Shown piece after piece: positions 29,616 to 38,533 of a DNA stretch of 64,000 nt. How positions within the stretch are numbered: the stretch's first letter is position 1; each line of letters opens with the position of its first letter. The stretch is from Marinibacterium profundimaris (GTDB lineage Bacteria > Pseudomonadota > Alphaproteobacteria > Rhodobacterales > Rhodobacteraceae). Position numbers and translations under genes: made by a program. Location: positions 1 to 64,000 of the forward strand of contig NZ_AQQR01000008.1 in NCBI RefSeq assembly GCF_002210095.1, written 5' to 3'. The notes beneath the pieces are model-generated. The model was not told the DNA's origin. It did no database searches and saw only the letters and a list, made by a program, of their open reading frames with translations.

Positions 29616-30365
29616 ATGACCACCTTGAAACAGATGACCACGGCCGCCTGCATCGCTCTTGCGACCGGTGCGGCACAGCCCGCCTCGGCCCAGTCGACGG
29701 GCTGGAGCTACGAGGGCACACTCTACCTGTTCATGCCCCGGACTGACACCACGATCGGGACCGCGGCGGGGCCGATCGAAAGCTCGCTCAGTTTCAGCGA
29801 TGCCCTGGACAACCTGGACATGGCCTTCATGGGCGGCTTCGCGGCCACCAACGGCAAGTGGAGCTTCCTGCTCGACTACATGTACTATGACCTGGGCTTC
29901 AATTCGGCTGTCGCGGACCCGGCCTATTCCGGCCTCGACACCTCGGTGAAGACGCAGATCATGAACGGCTACGTGGCCTATCGTGTCTACGAGGACCCCA
30001 GCGCCGCCATCGACCTTGCCGGCGGCTTCCGCTGGTTCGATACCGATACAACGCTGCGCCTGCAGCCCGGAACATCCCCGGGGCGGTCCGCCTCCAGCGA
30101 CGACAGCTGGGTCGATCCGGTCATCGGCCTGCGCGCCCGTGTCAGGCTGGCCGACCGGTGGACGGGAACCGGTTTTTTCGACTACGGCGGCTTCAGCGAT
30201 GACAGCGAAACCTGGCAGGCCCTTGTCACCGTCGACTACGCGCTGACCGACAACTGGCTCCTGCGCGGCGGATATCGCTACATCTCGGTCGATCACACGA
30301 CCGATGGCAGCCGGTTCCAGTTCAGCCAGTCCGGCCCGATCCTCGGGGCGGCCTACAGGTTCTGA
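29616..30365 (+). CDS. Outer-membrane beta-barrel-like protein of unknown function
   Basis: A 249-residue protein with a signal peptide (start MTTLKQMTTAACIALATGAA, cleavage near ASAQ). The mature part shows alternating aromatic/polar beta-strands, for example GKWSFLLDYMYYDLGF, GYVAYRVYEDPS and NWLLRGGYRYISVDHTT. It ends in an aromatic residue (GAAYRF), the signature of an outer-membrane barrel. Relatives are often called hypothetical outer-membrane proteins; no ligand can be named. GAAAGGGAA precedes the ATG. It appears monocistronic. Confidence 0.75.
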   Translation: MTTLKQMTTAACIALATGAAQPASAQSTGWSYEGTLYLFMPRTDTTIGTAAGPIESSLSFSDALDNLDMAFMGGFAATNGKWSFLLDYMYYDLGFNSAVADPAYSGLDTSVKTQIMNGYVAYRVYEDPSAAIDLAGGFRWFDTDTTLRLQPGTSPGRSASSDDSWVDPVIGLRARVRLADRWTGTGFFDYGGFSDDSETWQALVTVDYALTDNWLLRGGYRYISVDHTTDGSRFQFSQSGPILGAAYRF

Positions 30366-30530
30366 GCGCGGACAACGCGCAGCCTACCCCGGCGGGGCGG
30401 GTGGCGTGCCATTGGTGACGGGTGCCCGCCGTAACGCCCCGGGGCGATTTTGCGCATGACCGGCCCGGCCCGCGCCGCCGGGCATCCATGGCAGTGCGGG
30501 GCCGAGACGCCGAGGACCTGCGCTTCGCGG

Positions 30531-31637
30531 TCAGACCGGCGGGCTCAGCCTCTCCGGGGCCAGCGCCGTTCTCACGCTGTCGGGCAATCCGGGCGCGAGC
30601 CCCGCGCAGCAAGCCGCGCAGAACTCGGACAGGGCCGGGGCGGTCTGGACGCCATAGCCGCCCTGTCCGGCCAGCCAGAAGAAGCCGTCGAGCAGGGGAT
30701 CGAACCCCGCGACCGGGGTGCGGTCGGCGGTGAAGGTGCGCAGGCCGGCCCACGAGGTCTCGACCCGCGTGACGGGCACGGTGACGGCCTGTTCGTACCG
30801 GTGCAGCCCCTCGGCCAGAACCATGTCGTCGGGCCAGGCGTCGTGGGGGTCGACCGGGTCCTCGTCGGCGGGGCTGACCATCAGCTTGCCGGCCTCGGGC
30901 TTGGCATACCAGCTTTCGGAGGCCGAGGCGAAGAGCGGCCAGTCGCGGACGTCGTGCCCCTCGGGCGCGGGTAGTATCGCGGCCGAGCGGCGCAGGGGCG
31001 TCAGGGTGATCGGGATGGCGCCGGCCATAGCGCCGATCTCGCCCGCCCAGGCGCCGGCGGCGTTCACGATCATCGGGGCGCTGTAGGTGCCGGTGCCGGT
31101 GCGGACCTGCCATGTGCCGTCCTGCCGGGCCAGGCCGGTGACCGGCGCCCCGGTCACGATCTGCCCGCCGCGCGCCTTCAGCAGGCGGGTGTAGCCGGAC
31201 AGCATCCGGTCCACGTCGATGTCCCGGGCGGACCATTCGATAGCGGCTGCGGCGATGGGCTCGCGCCGCAGGATCGGCACCAGCTCCACCGCCTGCTCCG
31301 GGGTCAGCTGCTCCATCCCCTCCGCCTCGGCGGCATACGCGGCCAGTTCGTCCAGCTCGGCCTCGGTGGCCAGCAGCATCTCGCCGCGCGGGGACAGCAG
31401 GGAGGTGTCCGAGACGCCCTCGGGCGCGTCGAAGAAGGGTTCCGAGGCGGCGTTCAGGGCGCGCAGGGTCGCGTTGCCGTAGTTGCGGATGTAGATCGCG
31501 GCGGACCGGCCCGTGGAATGGTAGCCAAGCTGCGGCTCGGCCTCCAGGAGCAGGACCGACATGTGCTCGGCCAGCCGTGCGCCGGCGCTGATCCCGGCGA
31601 TGCCGCCGCCGATGACGATGATGTCGGCCCGGGTCAC
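30531..31637 (-). CDS. FAD-dependent oxidoreductase (DAO family)
   Basis: A 368-residue DAO-fold flavoprotein with the FAD motif IIVIGGGIAGISAGARLAEH at the N-terminus and GLRTFTADRTPVAGFDPLLD near the C-terminus. It resembles D-amino-acid dehydrogenase or glycine-oxidase-like proteins and probably oxidises an amine or amino acid made by the preceding enzymes. It is the last gene of the polyamine-type operon. Its start overlaps the stop of the deacetylase gene (ATGA). Confidence 0.88.
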   Translation of the reverse strand: MTRADIIVIGGGIAGISAGARLAEHMSVLLLEAEPQLGYHSTGRSAAIYIRNYGNATLRALNAASEPFFDAPEGVSDTSLLSPRGEMLLATEAELDELAAYAAEAEGMEQLTPEQAVELVPILRREPIAAAAIEWSARDIDVDRMLSGYTRLLKARGGQIVTGAPVTGLARQDGTWQVRTGTGTYSAPMIVNAAGAWAGEIGAMAGAIPITLTPLRRSAAILPAPEGHDVRDWPLFASASESWYAKPEAGKLMVSPADEDPVDPHDAWPDDMVLAEGLHRYEQAVTVPVTRVETSWAGLRTFTADRTPVAGFDPLLDGFFWLAGQGGYGVQTAPALSEFCAACCAGLAPGLPDSVRTALAPERLSPPV

Positions 31638-32659
31638 GCGGCCTCCTGAAAGCCGCCCAGCACGCGCGTCAGGTTGGCGCCGAGCGTATCAGAGACATAG
31701 CCGCCCTCCTGCACGAAAAGCACGGGAAGGCCGGTCTCGGCGAAGGCGGCGCCGATGCGGGCAAAGCCCTCCTGCGTGACGGCGAGGCCCTGGAACGGGT
31801 CGTCGATGGACGCGTCGAGGCCGAGCGCCACGACGATCACGTCGGTGCCGAAGCTGCGGACCCGCTGCAGGGCGGTGTCGAGCGTGGCCATATAATCGTC
31901 GTCGCCGGTCTTGCGGGGCAGGGGCAGGTTGAGGTTGAAGCCCAGACCCCGGCCCTCGCCACGCTCCTGCGCGTGGCCCCAGAAGAACGGGTAGAAGCGG
32001 GCCGGGTCGGCGTGGATCGACACGGTCAGCACGTCGTCGCGGTCGTAGAAGATGCCCTGCGTGCCGTTGCCGTGATGCACGTCGACATCGACAATGGCCG
32101 GACGCAGGCCGGCGGCGCGCAGCCGCTCGGCGGCGATCCCGGAATTGTTGAGAAAGCAGAAGCCCCCGGCGAGATCCCCGAAGGCATGGTGCCCCGGCGG
32201 GCGCGACAGGGCATAGACGGCGCGCTCTCCGCCCCTGATCAGATCGGCGGCGGTGATGGCGGTCTGGGCGGACCAGTAGGCGGCCTCCCACGTGCCGGCG
32301 GCGATGGGGCAGGCGGTGTCGGCCTGGTGGAACCCGGCCTGTCCCACGGCGGATTTCGGGTAGCTGTCGGTGCGGCTTGCGGGGTGGATATTCGGGATGA
32401 CCTCGGCGCCCGCACCTTCGATCCGCTGCCAGCGGGGGTAGATGGTTTCGAGGAAGGTCAGGTACTCCGGCGAATGCAGCGCGGCGATGGGGCCCAGGCC
32501 GGCGTCATCGGGGGCCCGGAAGGTACAGCCGGCGGCTTCGGCTCCGGCCGTCAGGATCTCGATCCGCCGGGGCTGTTCGGGGTTGGGCTGCAACGCCCCG
32601 TTGGCCATGAAATGCTGCGGGTCGTGGACCCATTGGCGGTCGTCGAAAACGGCTTTCAT
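31634..32659 (-). CDS. Histone-deacetylase-family amidohydrolase (acetylpolyamine type)
   Basis: A 341-residue zinc amidohydrolase of the HDAC/AcuC/AphA family. Conserved motifs are RPPGHHAFGDLAGGFCFLNN and AIVDVDVHHGNGTQGIFYDR (zinc-binding Asp and His), plus the later GLDASIDDPFQGLAVT and a glycine-rich EGGYVSDTLG. Bacterial members next to polyamine transporters remove acetyl groups from acetylpolyamines. The gene overlaps both neighbours by 4 bases, so it is part of the same translation-coupled operon. Confidence 0.9.
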   Translation of the reverse strand: MKAVFDDRQWVHDPQHFMANGALQPNPEQPRRIEILTAGAEAAGCTFRAPDDAGLGPIAALHSPEYLTFLETIYPRWQRIEGAGAEVIPNIHPASRTDSYPKSAVGQAGFHQADTACPIAAGTWEAAYWSAQTAITAADLIRGGERAVYALSRPPGHHAFGDLAGGFCFLNNSGIAAERLRAAGLRPAIVDVDVHHGNGTQGIFYDRDDVLTVSIHADPARFYPFFWGHAQERGEGRGLGFNLNLPLPRKTGDDDYMATLDTALQRVRSFGTDVIVVALGLDASIDDPFQGLAVTQEGFARIGAAFAETGLPVLFVQEGGYVSDTLGANLTRVLGGFQEAA

Positions 32660-33135
32660 ATGGTGCCTTTCAGGGCCGTGCAGGCGGCCTCGTCCAGTAT
32701 CATCTTGGTCGCGTGGTCGGCCGGGCGGAAGCCCAGCCGGTCATAGAAGCGCCGGGCGTCCGGGCTGGTGTGATAGACGTCGAGCTTCAGGAACCGCGCG
32801 CCCCATGTGGCCTCTCCGTCCTTCAGCGTTGCGGCCAGCAGGCGGGGGCCAAGGCCCTGGCCGCGCATCTTCTCCGCGCTCCAGAGGTCCGAGACATAGA
32901 TCCCCGAGGCGCCGAAGACGGTGGAGACGTAGGGCGAATAGAACGACACGCCGACCACCATGTCGCCCTCCAGCGCCAGCATCGCCCGGAAGGTCGGATG
33001 GGGCCCCCAGCCCAGGCGGCGCAGGTCGTCAGGGGTCGCCCGGTGCACATCGCCCAGATCGGTGGAAAGCTGGCGCAGCGCCTCGTTCAGCGCTTCCGCA
33101 TCCGCCTGTTCCGCCAGCCGCAGTGTCACATCCAT
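32656..33135 (-). CDS. GNAT-family N-acetyltransferase
   Basis: A 159-residue GNAT protein. The acetyl-CoA binding motif A is seen as DLWSAEKMRGQGLGPRLLAA, followed by FLKLDVYHTSPDARRFYDRL and GF. It transfers an acetyl group to an amine; the operon suggests a polyamine or amino-acid derivative. The coexistence of an acetylase and a deacetylase in one operon is notable. It overlaps the HDAC-like gene by 4 bases and the BKACE gene by one base. Confidence 0.9.
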   Translation of the reverse strand: MDVTLRLAEQADAEALNEALRQLSTDLGDVHRATPDDLRRLGWGPHPTFRAMLALEGDMVVGVSFYSPYVSTVFGASGIYVSDLWSAEKMRGQGLGPRLLAATLKDGEATWGARFLKLDVYHTSPDARRFYDRLGFRPADHATKMILDEAACTALKGTI

Positions 33136-34061
33136 CAGATCGCTGTCCTGTCCGCACCCTTCAGGTCCAGCATCTCGCGCGCCTCGGCCGGGCTTGCAAC
33201 CTCGCGGCCGAGGTCCTCGACGATGCGGCGGATCTTGGCGACCTGTTCGGCGTTGGTCTTCGCCAGTTGCCCGCGCGCGATCATCAGGCTGTCCTCCAGC
33301 CCCACGCGCACGTGCCCGCCCATCGCCGCCGACATGGTGACGAAGGGGATCTGGTGCCGCCCGGCGGCCAGAACCGAGAACTGGTAGTCATCCCCGAAAA
33401 GCTTGTCGGCGATGCGCTTCATGTGATCGAGGTTCTCCGGGTCAGGCCCGATCCCGCCGAGGACGCCAAAGACGAACTGGATGAAGAACGGCGCCTGCAC
33501 CAGCCCGCGATCGACGAAATGGCGCAGCATGTAGAGATGGCTGACGTCGTAGCATTCGAATTCGAACCGTGCACCACGCTCGGTGCCCATTTCGGTCAGG
33601 ATGCGGGCGATGTCGCGGGGGGTGTTCTTGAACACCAGATCGTCGGAGCCTTCGAGGAACGGCTTTTCCCAGTCGTGCTTCCAGTCGGTGATCCGCGCGG
33701 CGGCGGGATAAAGCGCGAAGTTCATCGTCCCCATGTTCAGCGAACACATCTCGGGCTCGGCCTGCTTCGGCGCCGCCAGCCGGTCGTCCAGTGTCATCAC
33801 CGCGCTGCCGCCGGTGGTGATGTTCAGGACGGCATCGCTGGCCTGCTTGATGCGCGGCAGGAAGGCCATGAAATCCTCGGGCCGCGCCGAGGGCTGGCCC
33901 GTCTGCGGATCGCGCGCGTGCAGGTGCAGGATCGACGCCCCGGCCTCGGCGGCCTCCACGGCCTGTGCGGTGATCTGGTCCGGGGTGACGGGCAGGTGCG
34001 GCGACATCGAGGGCGTGTGGATCGACCCGGTGACAGCGCAGGTGATGAGGATCTTCGACAT
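33135..34061 (-). CDS. BKACE family beta-keto acid cleavage enzyme
   Basis: A 308-residue member of the beta-keto acid cleavage enzyme family (formerly DUF849). Its founder, Kce, cleaves 3-keto-5-aminohexanoate with acetyl-CoA. The zinc-ligand motif is SILHLHARDPQTGQP near residue 46, and GGHVRVGLEDSLMI near the C-terminus is also diagnostic. It would split a beta-keto acid, perhaps formed by the neighbouring aminotransferase, into acetoacetate and a CoA ester. Only three bases separate it from the aminotransferase gene. Confidence 0.92.
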   Translation of the reverse strand: MSKILITCAVTGSIHTPSMSPHLPVTPDQITAQAVEAAEAGASILHLHARDPQTGQPSARPEDFMAFLPRIKQASDAVLNITTGGSAVMTLDDRLAAPKQAEPEMCSLNMGTMNFALYPAAARITDWKHDWEKPFLEGSDDLVFKNTPRDIARILTEMGTERGARFEFECYDVSHLYMLRHFVDRGLVQAPFFIQFVFGVLGGIGPDPENLDHMKRIADKLFGDDYQFSVLAAGRHQIPFVTMSAAMGGHVRVGLEDSLMIARGQLAKTNAEQVAKIRRIVEDLGREVASPAEAREMLDLKGADRTAI

Positions 34062-34064
34062 GGG

Positions 34065-35396
34065 TCAGGCCAGTTGCGGCGCGATCTCGGCCGCGAATTG
34101 ATCGAGCGAGGCGTCGAGCCCGTCGATGATTTCGTCCAGGTGATCTTCGGTCGCGATGAGCGGCGGGCAGACCAGGATGTGATCGCCGGAATAACCGTCA
34201 TGGGTGCGCCGGGAATAGACGATCAGGCCGCGCTGGTAGGCGATATCGACGAAGCGCTGGTAGGCGTTCAGCTCACGCGGCAGGGGCGTCTTGGCATCGC
34301 GGTCCGACATGAATTCGAAAGCGGTCAGCAGGCCCTTGCCGCGCACGTCGCCGATGATCTCGTGCTTCTGCATCAGCCCGTGCAGGCGGGCGATCAGCGT
34401 GCCGCCCATGGTGGCGGCATTGGCGCAGAGACCCTTGTTCTCGATCACGTCCACCACGGCGAGGCCCGCGGCGCAGGCCAGAGGGTTGCCGGCATAGGTG
34501 AAACCATGGGCGAAACCCCCGGCATCCAGCACCGGCTCGACCAGCCGTTCGTCCACGATCATCGCGCCCAGCGGCACGTAGCCCGCGCCAAGACCCTTGG
34601 ACATCACGACGATGTCGGGGCGCAGGTCCCAGTGCTCGGCCCCCAGAAAGGTGCCGGTGCGGCCGGCGCCGGTCATCACCTCGTCGAGGATCAGCAGCAC
34701 GCCGTGGCGGTCGCAGATCTCGCGGATCCTCTCCATGTAGCCCTTCGGCGGGACCAGCGCGCCGGTCGATGCACCCCCGACGGGCTCGAGGATGAAGGCC
34801 AGCACGGTCTCCGGCCCTTCCTCCAGGATCCGCTGTTCCAGCATGTCGGCATAGTGGTGGCCCGTCGCCTCGTCATCGGGGTCCAGCCCGTCGAGATAGG
34901 CGCGGGGCGCGGGTACGCGGGGCATCATGCGCATCATCGGCTCGAACGGGTCGGTCAGCGCGGCATAGCCCGTGACCGCCAGCGCGCCCAGCGTGCAGCC
35001 GTGATAGCTGGGCTGGCGCGAGATCACCTTCCAGCGGCTGCCCTGCCCGGTGGCCAGCGCGTGCTGCCGGGCCATCTTCATCCCGCTTTCCACCGCCTCG
35101 GACCCGCCCGAGACGAAGAACACCCGCGTCAGGTGCTCGGGCATCAGGCCGGCCAGGCGCGCGGCCAGTTTCTCGGACGCTTCGGTTTCGAAATGCAGCC
35201 GGTAGCCGAAGGTGGATTTCTCCATCTGCCGCCGCATCGCGGCCAGCACGTCGGGGTCGGAATGGCCGATGTTGCAGACCATCGCGCCCGACGATCCGTC
35301 GAGATAGCGCTTGCCGTCGGTGTCCCACATGTAAAGGCCCCGGGCCTGGTCCAGCACCGGTTTGCGCCCGCGTCCCTGGTAGAAGAGGTTGCTCAT
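34065..35396 (-). CDS. Class III aminotransferase
   Basis: A 443-residue PLP aminotransferase of class III (omega-amino acid/polyamine type). Landmarks are SSGAMVCNIGHSDPDVLAAM, VFFVSGGSEAVESGMKMARQ, VLLILDEVMTGAGRTG and the PLP lysine in DIVVMSKGLGAGYVPLGA. It moves an amino group from a diamine, omega-amino acid or beta-amino acid. Position directly upstream of the BKACE gene suggests that it makes the keto acid that BKACE cleaves. Confidence 0.93.
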   Translation of the reverse strand: MSNLFYQGRGRKPVLDQARGLYMWDTDGKRYLDGSSGAMVCNIGHSDPDVLAAMRRQMEKSTFGYRLHFETEASEKLAARLAGLMPEHLTRVFFVSGGSEAVESGMKMARQHALATGQGSRWKVISRQPSYHGCTLGALAVTGYAALTDPFEPMMRMMPRVPAPRAYLDGLDPDDEATGHHYADMLEQRILEEGPETVLAFILEPVGGASTGALVPPKGYMERIREICDRHGVLLILDEVMTGAGRTGTFLGAEHWDLRPDIVVMSKGLGAGYVPLGAMIVDERLVEPVLDAGGFAHGFTYAGNPLACAAGLAVVDVIENKGLCANAATMGGTLIARLHGLMQKHEIIGDVRGKGLLTAFEFMSDRDAKTPLPRELNAYQRFVDIAYQRGLIVYSRRTHDGYSGDHILVCPPLIATEDHLDEIIDGLDASLDQFAAEIAPQLA

Positions 35397-35408
35397 CTCA
35401 TGTCTTTC

Positions 35409-36485
35409 TCAAGCGCCGGGCAGCGCCGCGCAATCCTTGGCGCGGAAGGCGGCGGTGACGGTGGCGCCCTGCGGGAAGGGGCGTTCGTCGATCAGGTTGA
35501 TGGCCTGCAACTGGTGCTCACCGACCCGCAGGAAGTAGCGGACGGTCTGGCCCTGGTAGTCGACCGTCTCGATGGTGGCGGGGGCCGAGATCATGCCGGA
35601 TGTGTCGGCCGAAGTGTCCATCAGCGTAAGCTTCTCGGCCCGCAGGACCAGCTTGGCGGGGCCGTTGGCGACGCCGCCGGCCTTGGCCGAGGGCACGTCG
35701 ACGGGGCCGAAGACCGGGGTCTCCACCCGGATCGCGTCCGGCCCGGCGGCGGCGCACTGGCCTTTCATGATGTTCGACGCGCCCAGGAAATTGGCCACGA
35801 ATTCCGAGGCCGGGGTGTTGTAGACCTCCTCCGGCGTGCCGACCTGCTCGATCCGGCCGGCGCTCATGACGACGATCTGGTCTGACATGGCCAGCGCCTC
35901 GGACTGGTCGTGGGTGACGAAGACGGTGGTGACGCCGATCTGGTCCTGGATGCGCTTCAGCTCCACGCGCATGTCCTCGCGCAGGTTGGCATCCAGCGCC
36001 GAGAGCGGTTCGTCCAGCAAAAGCACGTCGGGTTCGATGACGATGGCGCGCGCCAGCGCGATGCGCTGCTGCTGCCCGCCTGACAGCGCCTTGGGATAGC
36101 GGTCGCCCACGTTGGGCAGCTGCACCAGGTCCAGCGCGGCCTGCACGCGTTTGGGCACCTCGGATTTCGGCACGTCGCGGTATTTCAGCCCGAAGGCCAC
36201 GTTCTCGGCCACGGTCTTGTGCGGGAACAGCGCGTAGTTCTGGAAGACGATGCCAAGGTTGCGCTTGTGGATCGGGATGTCGTTGACCCGCCTGCCGCCG
36301 ATCAGGATCTCGCCCTCGGTCGGATCCAGCAGCCCGGCGATCATCCGCAGGTTCGTCGTCTTGCCGCAGCCCGACGGGCCCAGCAGCGTGACAAAGGCGC
36401 CCTCGGGGATCTCGAGGTTGGCCTTGTGGACGGCCGTGAAGGTGCCGAACTGCTTCACGATGTTTCGGAGGGAAACGGAGCTCAT
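35409..36485 (-). CDS. Polyamine-type ABC transporter ATPase (PotA-like)
   Basis: A 358-residue ATPase with Walker A GPSGCGKTTN, signature LSGGQQQR and Walker B LLLDEPLSALD, followed by the C-terminal regulatory TOBE domain (from about residue 275). It belongs to the CUT1/Pot-type importer ATPases. It lies in the middle of the operon, between the binding-protein gene and the catabolic genes. Only 12 bases separate it from the aminotransferase start. Confidence 0.93.
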   Translation of the reverse strand: MSSVSLRNIVKQFGTFTAVHKANLEIPEGAFVTLLGPSGCGKTTNLRMIAGLLDPTEGEILIGGRRVNDIPIHKRNLGIVFQNYALFPHKTVAENVAFGLKYRDVPKSEVPKRVQAALDLVQLPNVGDRYPKALSGGQQQRIALARAIVIEPDVLLLDEPLSALDANLREDMRVELKRIQDQIGVTTVFVTHDQSEALAMSDQIVVMSAGRIEQVGTPEEVYNTPASEFVANFLGASNIMKGQCAAAGPDAIRVETPVFGPVDVPSAKAGGVANGPAKLVLRAEKLTLMDTSADTSGMISAPATIETVDYQGQTVRYFLRVGEHQLQAINLIDERPFPQGATVTAAFRAKDCAALPGA

Positions 36486-36524
36486 CTGGCTTTTGTCCTG
36501 GAGATCAACGGGTGGAATGAAACG

Positions 36525-36549
36525 GGGCGGGGGCGCGATGCCCCCGCCC
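36525..36549 (-). repeat. GC-rich intercistronic hairpin after the SBP gene
   Basis: Perfect 10-bp stem (GGGCGGGGGC / GCCCCCGCCC) with loop GCGAT, directly after the stop of the PotD-like gene and before the ATPase gene. It is the same arrangement as at 10701 and 19826. No T-run follows. Confidence 0.65.
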
Positions 36550-36557
36550 GCAGGCCC

Positions 36558-37709
36558 TTAGTAGCCCTTCTGGACGCGGCCGAAGGTCTTGGACCAGTCG
36601 GCCTCGTGCCCGTTCCAGTAGGTCGGGTTGGCGAAGGTCAGGCCCGACAGCGTGCCGGTCGGATCGAAGGCGGGCAGGGTCGGGATCTTTTCGCCCAGGT
36701 CGACCTTGTTGGGATCAAGCGCGGGCGGATAATTCTGCCCCTCGGCCACCGCGATCGAGGTCTCGGGCGCCAGCATGAAGTTCAGCAGCTCCTCGCAGGC
36801 CTCCATGGGCGAGCCCTTGATGACAAAGAGACATTCCTGCCAGCCGTAGCCGTTGGGCGGATCCATGTAGCCGATGTCGTGGCCCTGCTCCTGCAGCGCA
36901 TAGATCCGGCCTGACCAGCCCTCGGTGACATAGATCTCTTCCTCGGCCAGCAGGCTCATCAGCTCGGCGCCCGAGGTCCAGTATTTCAGCGACAGGTCGC
37001 GATGGGTGCGGATCGCGTCCCAGACGGCGTCCATGTCCTCGGCGTCGTTCGGGTCCTGCCCGGTCTGAAGCGCGCCGAACCAGATGCGCGTGCGCCAGTC
37101 GCTCCAGCCCGAGATCTTGCCCTTGTAGGCCTCGTCGATGAGGATCCTGGCGCCCTTCTCCTGCATCTCCTCGTCCGAGATGTACTTGCGGTTATAGGCG
37201 ATGCCCGTGGTGCCGTAGTCGTAAGGCACGCAGGAGATCTTGCCGTCGGTGATCGGGCGGTAGACGTCGACCAGCTTCGGAATGACGTATTCGAGGTTCG
37301 GGATATTCGCCTCGTTCAGCTCGGACGCAAAGCCCAGCCCGGCGTAGCGCGCATAGTCGAAGACACCGGAGAGGTGCGCGATGTTGTACTCGCCCGGCTG
37401 GCTGGCCTTCACGCGCGACAGGTATTCGTCGCCACCGCCAAATGTGCCGTCGACCACGGCGATGCCGGTCTTGGCGGTGAAGGGATCGAAGGCGTATTGC
37501 CGGAAGGCTTCGGACACGACACCGCCCCAGCCGTCGAAGCGCACCTGGTCGGTGGCGGCCAGCGCGTGACGGGCGAAGGGCGTCTGCACGCCATAGGCCA
37601 GGCCCGCCGCGCCGATCAGGCCGAGAAAGCTGCGCCGGTCGATATCGCCGTTGCGATAACGGTCCAGAAGGCGTTCGTATCGGGTGGTGTTGTCCATCTT
37701 CTTGGTCAT
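36558..37709 (-). CDS. Polyamine-type ABC transporter substrate-binding protein (PotD-like)
   Basis: A 383-residue binding protein with a likely Tat signal (DRRSFLGLIGAAGLAYG, twin Arg at 25-26). The mature domain is of the PotD/spermidine-putrescine type: VRFDGWGGVVSEAFRQYAF, YDYGTTGIAYNRKYI and ACEELLNFMLAPETS. It should bind a polyamine or related cation in the periplasm. ATG 37709 has GGAG upstream and starts the signal peptide. It follows the two permease genes in the operon. Confidence 0.9.
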   Translation of the reverse strand: MTKKMDNTTRYERLLDRYRNGDIDRRSFLGLIGAAGLAYGVQTPFARHALAATDQVRFDGWGGVVSEAFRQYAFDPFTAKTGIAVVDGTFGGGDEYLSRVKASQPGEYNIAHLSGVFDYARYAGLGFASELNEANIPNLEYVIPKLVDVYRPITDGKISCVPYDYGTTGIAYNRKYISDEEMQEKGARILIDEAYKGKISGWSDWRTRIWFGALQTGQDPNDAEDMDAVWDAIRTHRDLSLKYWTSGAELMSLLAEEEIYVTEGWSGRIYALQEQGHDIGYMDPPNGYGWQECLFVIKGSPMEACEELLNFMLAPETSIAVAEGQNYPPALDPNKVDLGEKIPTLPAFDPTGTLSGLTFANPTYWNGHEADWSKTFGRVQKGY

Positions 37710-37747
37710 TCTTTCACTCCTTGTCGGATCTGTCGGGGGATGCGGTT

Positions 37748-38533
37748 CTAGGTGCCGCTGGTTGTTGAAATCCTGCGGGCGATGGCCGCGCCAAGCAGCG
37801 GCAGGCCCACGGTCATGACGATCATCACCGTGCCGAGCGCGTTGATCTCGGGGCTGATCGAATTGCGCAGCATCGCGAAGATCTGGGTCGGCACGGTTTC
37901 CACCCCGCCGGGCTTCCAGAAGAGCGTGCCGGTGATGTCGTCGAAGCTGATGGTGAAGGCAAAGAGCCCGCCGGCCAGAACCGCCGGCAGCATCAGCGGC
38001 AGGGTGATCTGGAAGAACGTCTCCATCGGGCTGGCGCCGAGGCTCATCGCCGCCTCTTCCACGTCGCGCCGGATCGAGACCAGGCGCGCCTGCACCACGA
38101 GAATCACGAAGGGCAGGGTAAAGATCACGTGGCCGAAGAGCAGCAGCGTGAAGCTCTTGTTGATGCCGAGAAAGTTGAGGAACAGCAGGAGCGCCACGGC
38201 CAGTACGACCTCGGGCACAAGGATTGGCGCGATCAGCAGGGTCGAGATCGCGTTGGTCCCGGGCACCGTGTAACGCACCAGCGCCAGGCTCGCGAGCACG
38301 CCCAGCGTGGTCGAGATCAGCGCCGTCAGCAGCCCGAGGATCAGCGAGGTGCGGAAGGCGCGCAGGATGGCGTCGTTGTTGGCCAGTTCCACGAACCAGC
38401 GGAACGAGAAGCCGGTCATCGGAAAGCTGCCGAACTGCGAGGCGTTGAAGCTGAGCAGCACGACCACCGCCACCGGCAGGAACATGAAGATATAGACCAG
38501 GATCGCCCAGCCGCGGATCAGTGCCCAACCCAT
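37748..38533 (-). CDS. Polyamine-type ABC transporter permease (PotC-like)
   Basis: A 261-residue permease with about six helices. It begins MGWALIRGWAILVYIFMFLP and has the EAA loop EEAAMSLGASPMETFFQITL. ATG 38533 overlaps the stop of the PotB-like gene. It forms the channel together with that protein. Confidence 0.92.
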   Translation of the reverse strand: MGWALIRGWAILVYIFMFLPVAVVVLLSFNASQFGSFPMTGFSFRWFVELANNDAILRAFRTSLILGLLTALISTTLGVLASLALVRYTVPGTNAISTLLIAPILVPEVVLAVALLLFLNFLGINKSFTLLLFGHVIFTLPFVILVVQARLVSIRRDVEEAAMSLGASPMETFFQITLPLMLPAVLAGGLFAFTISFDDITGTLFWKPGGVETVPTQIFAMLRNSISPEINALGTVMIVMTVGLPLLGAAIARRISTTSGT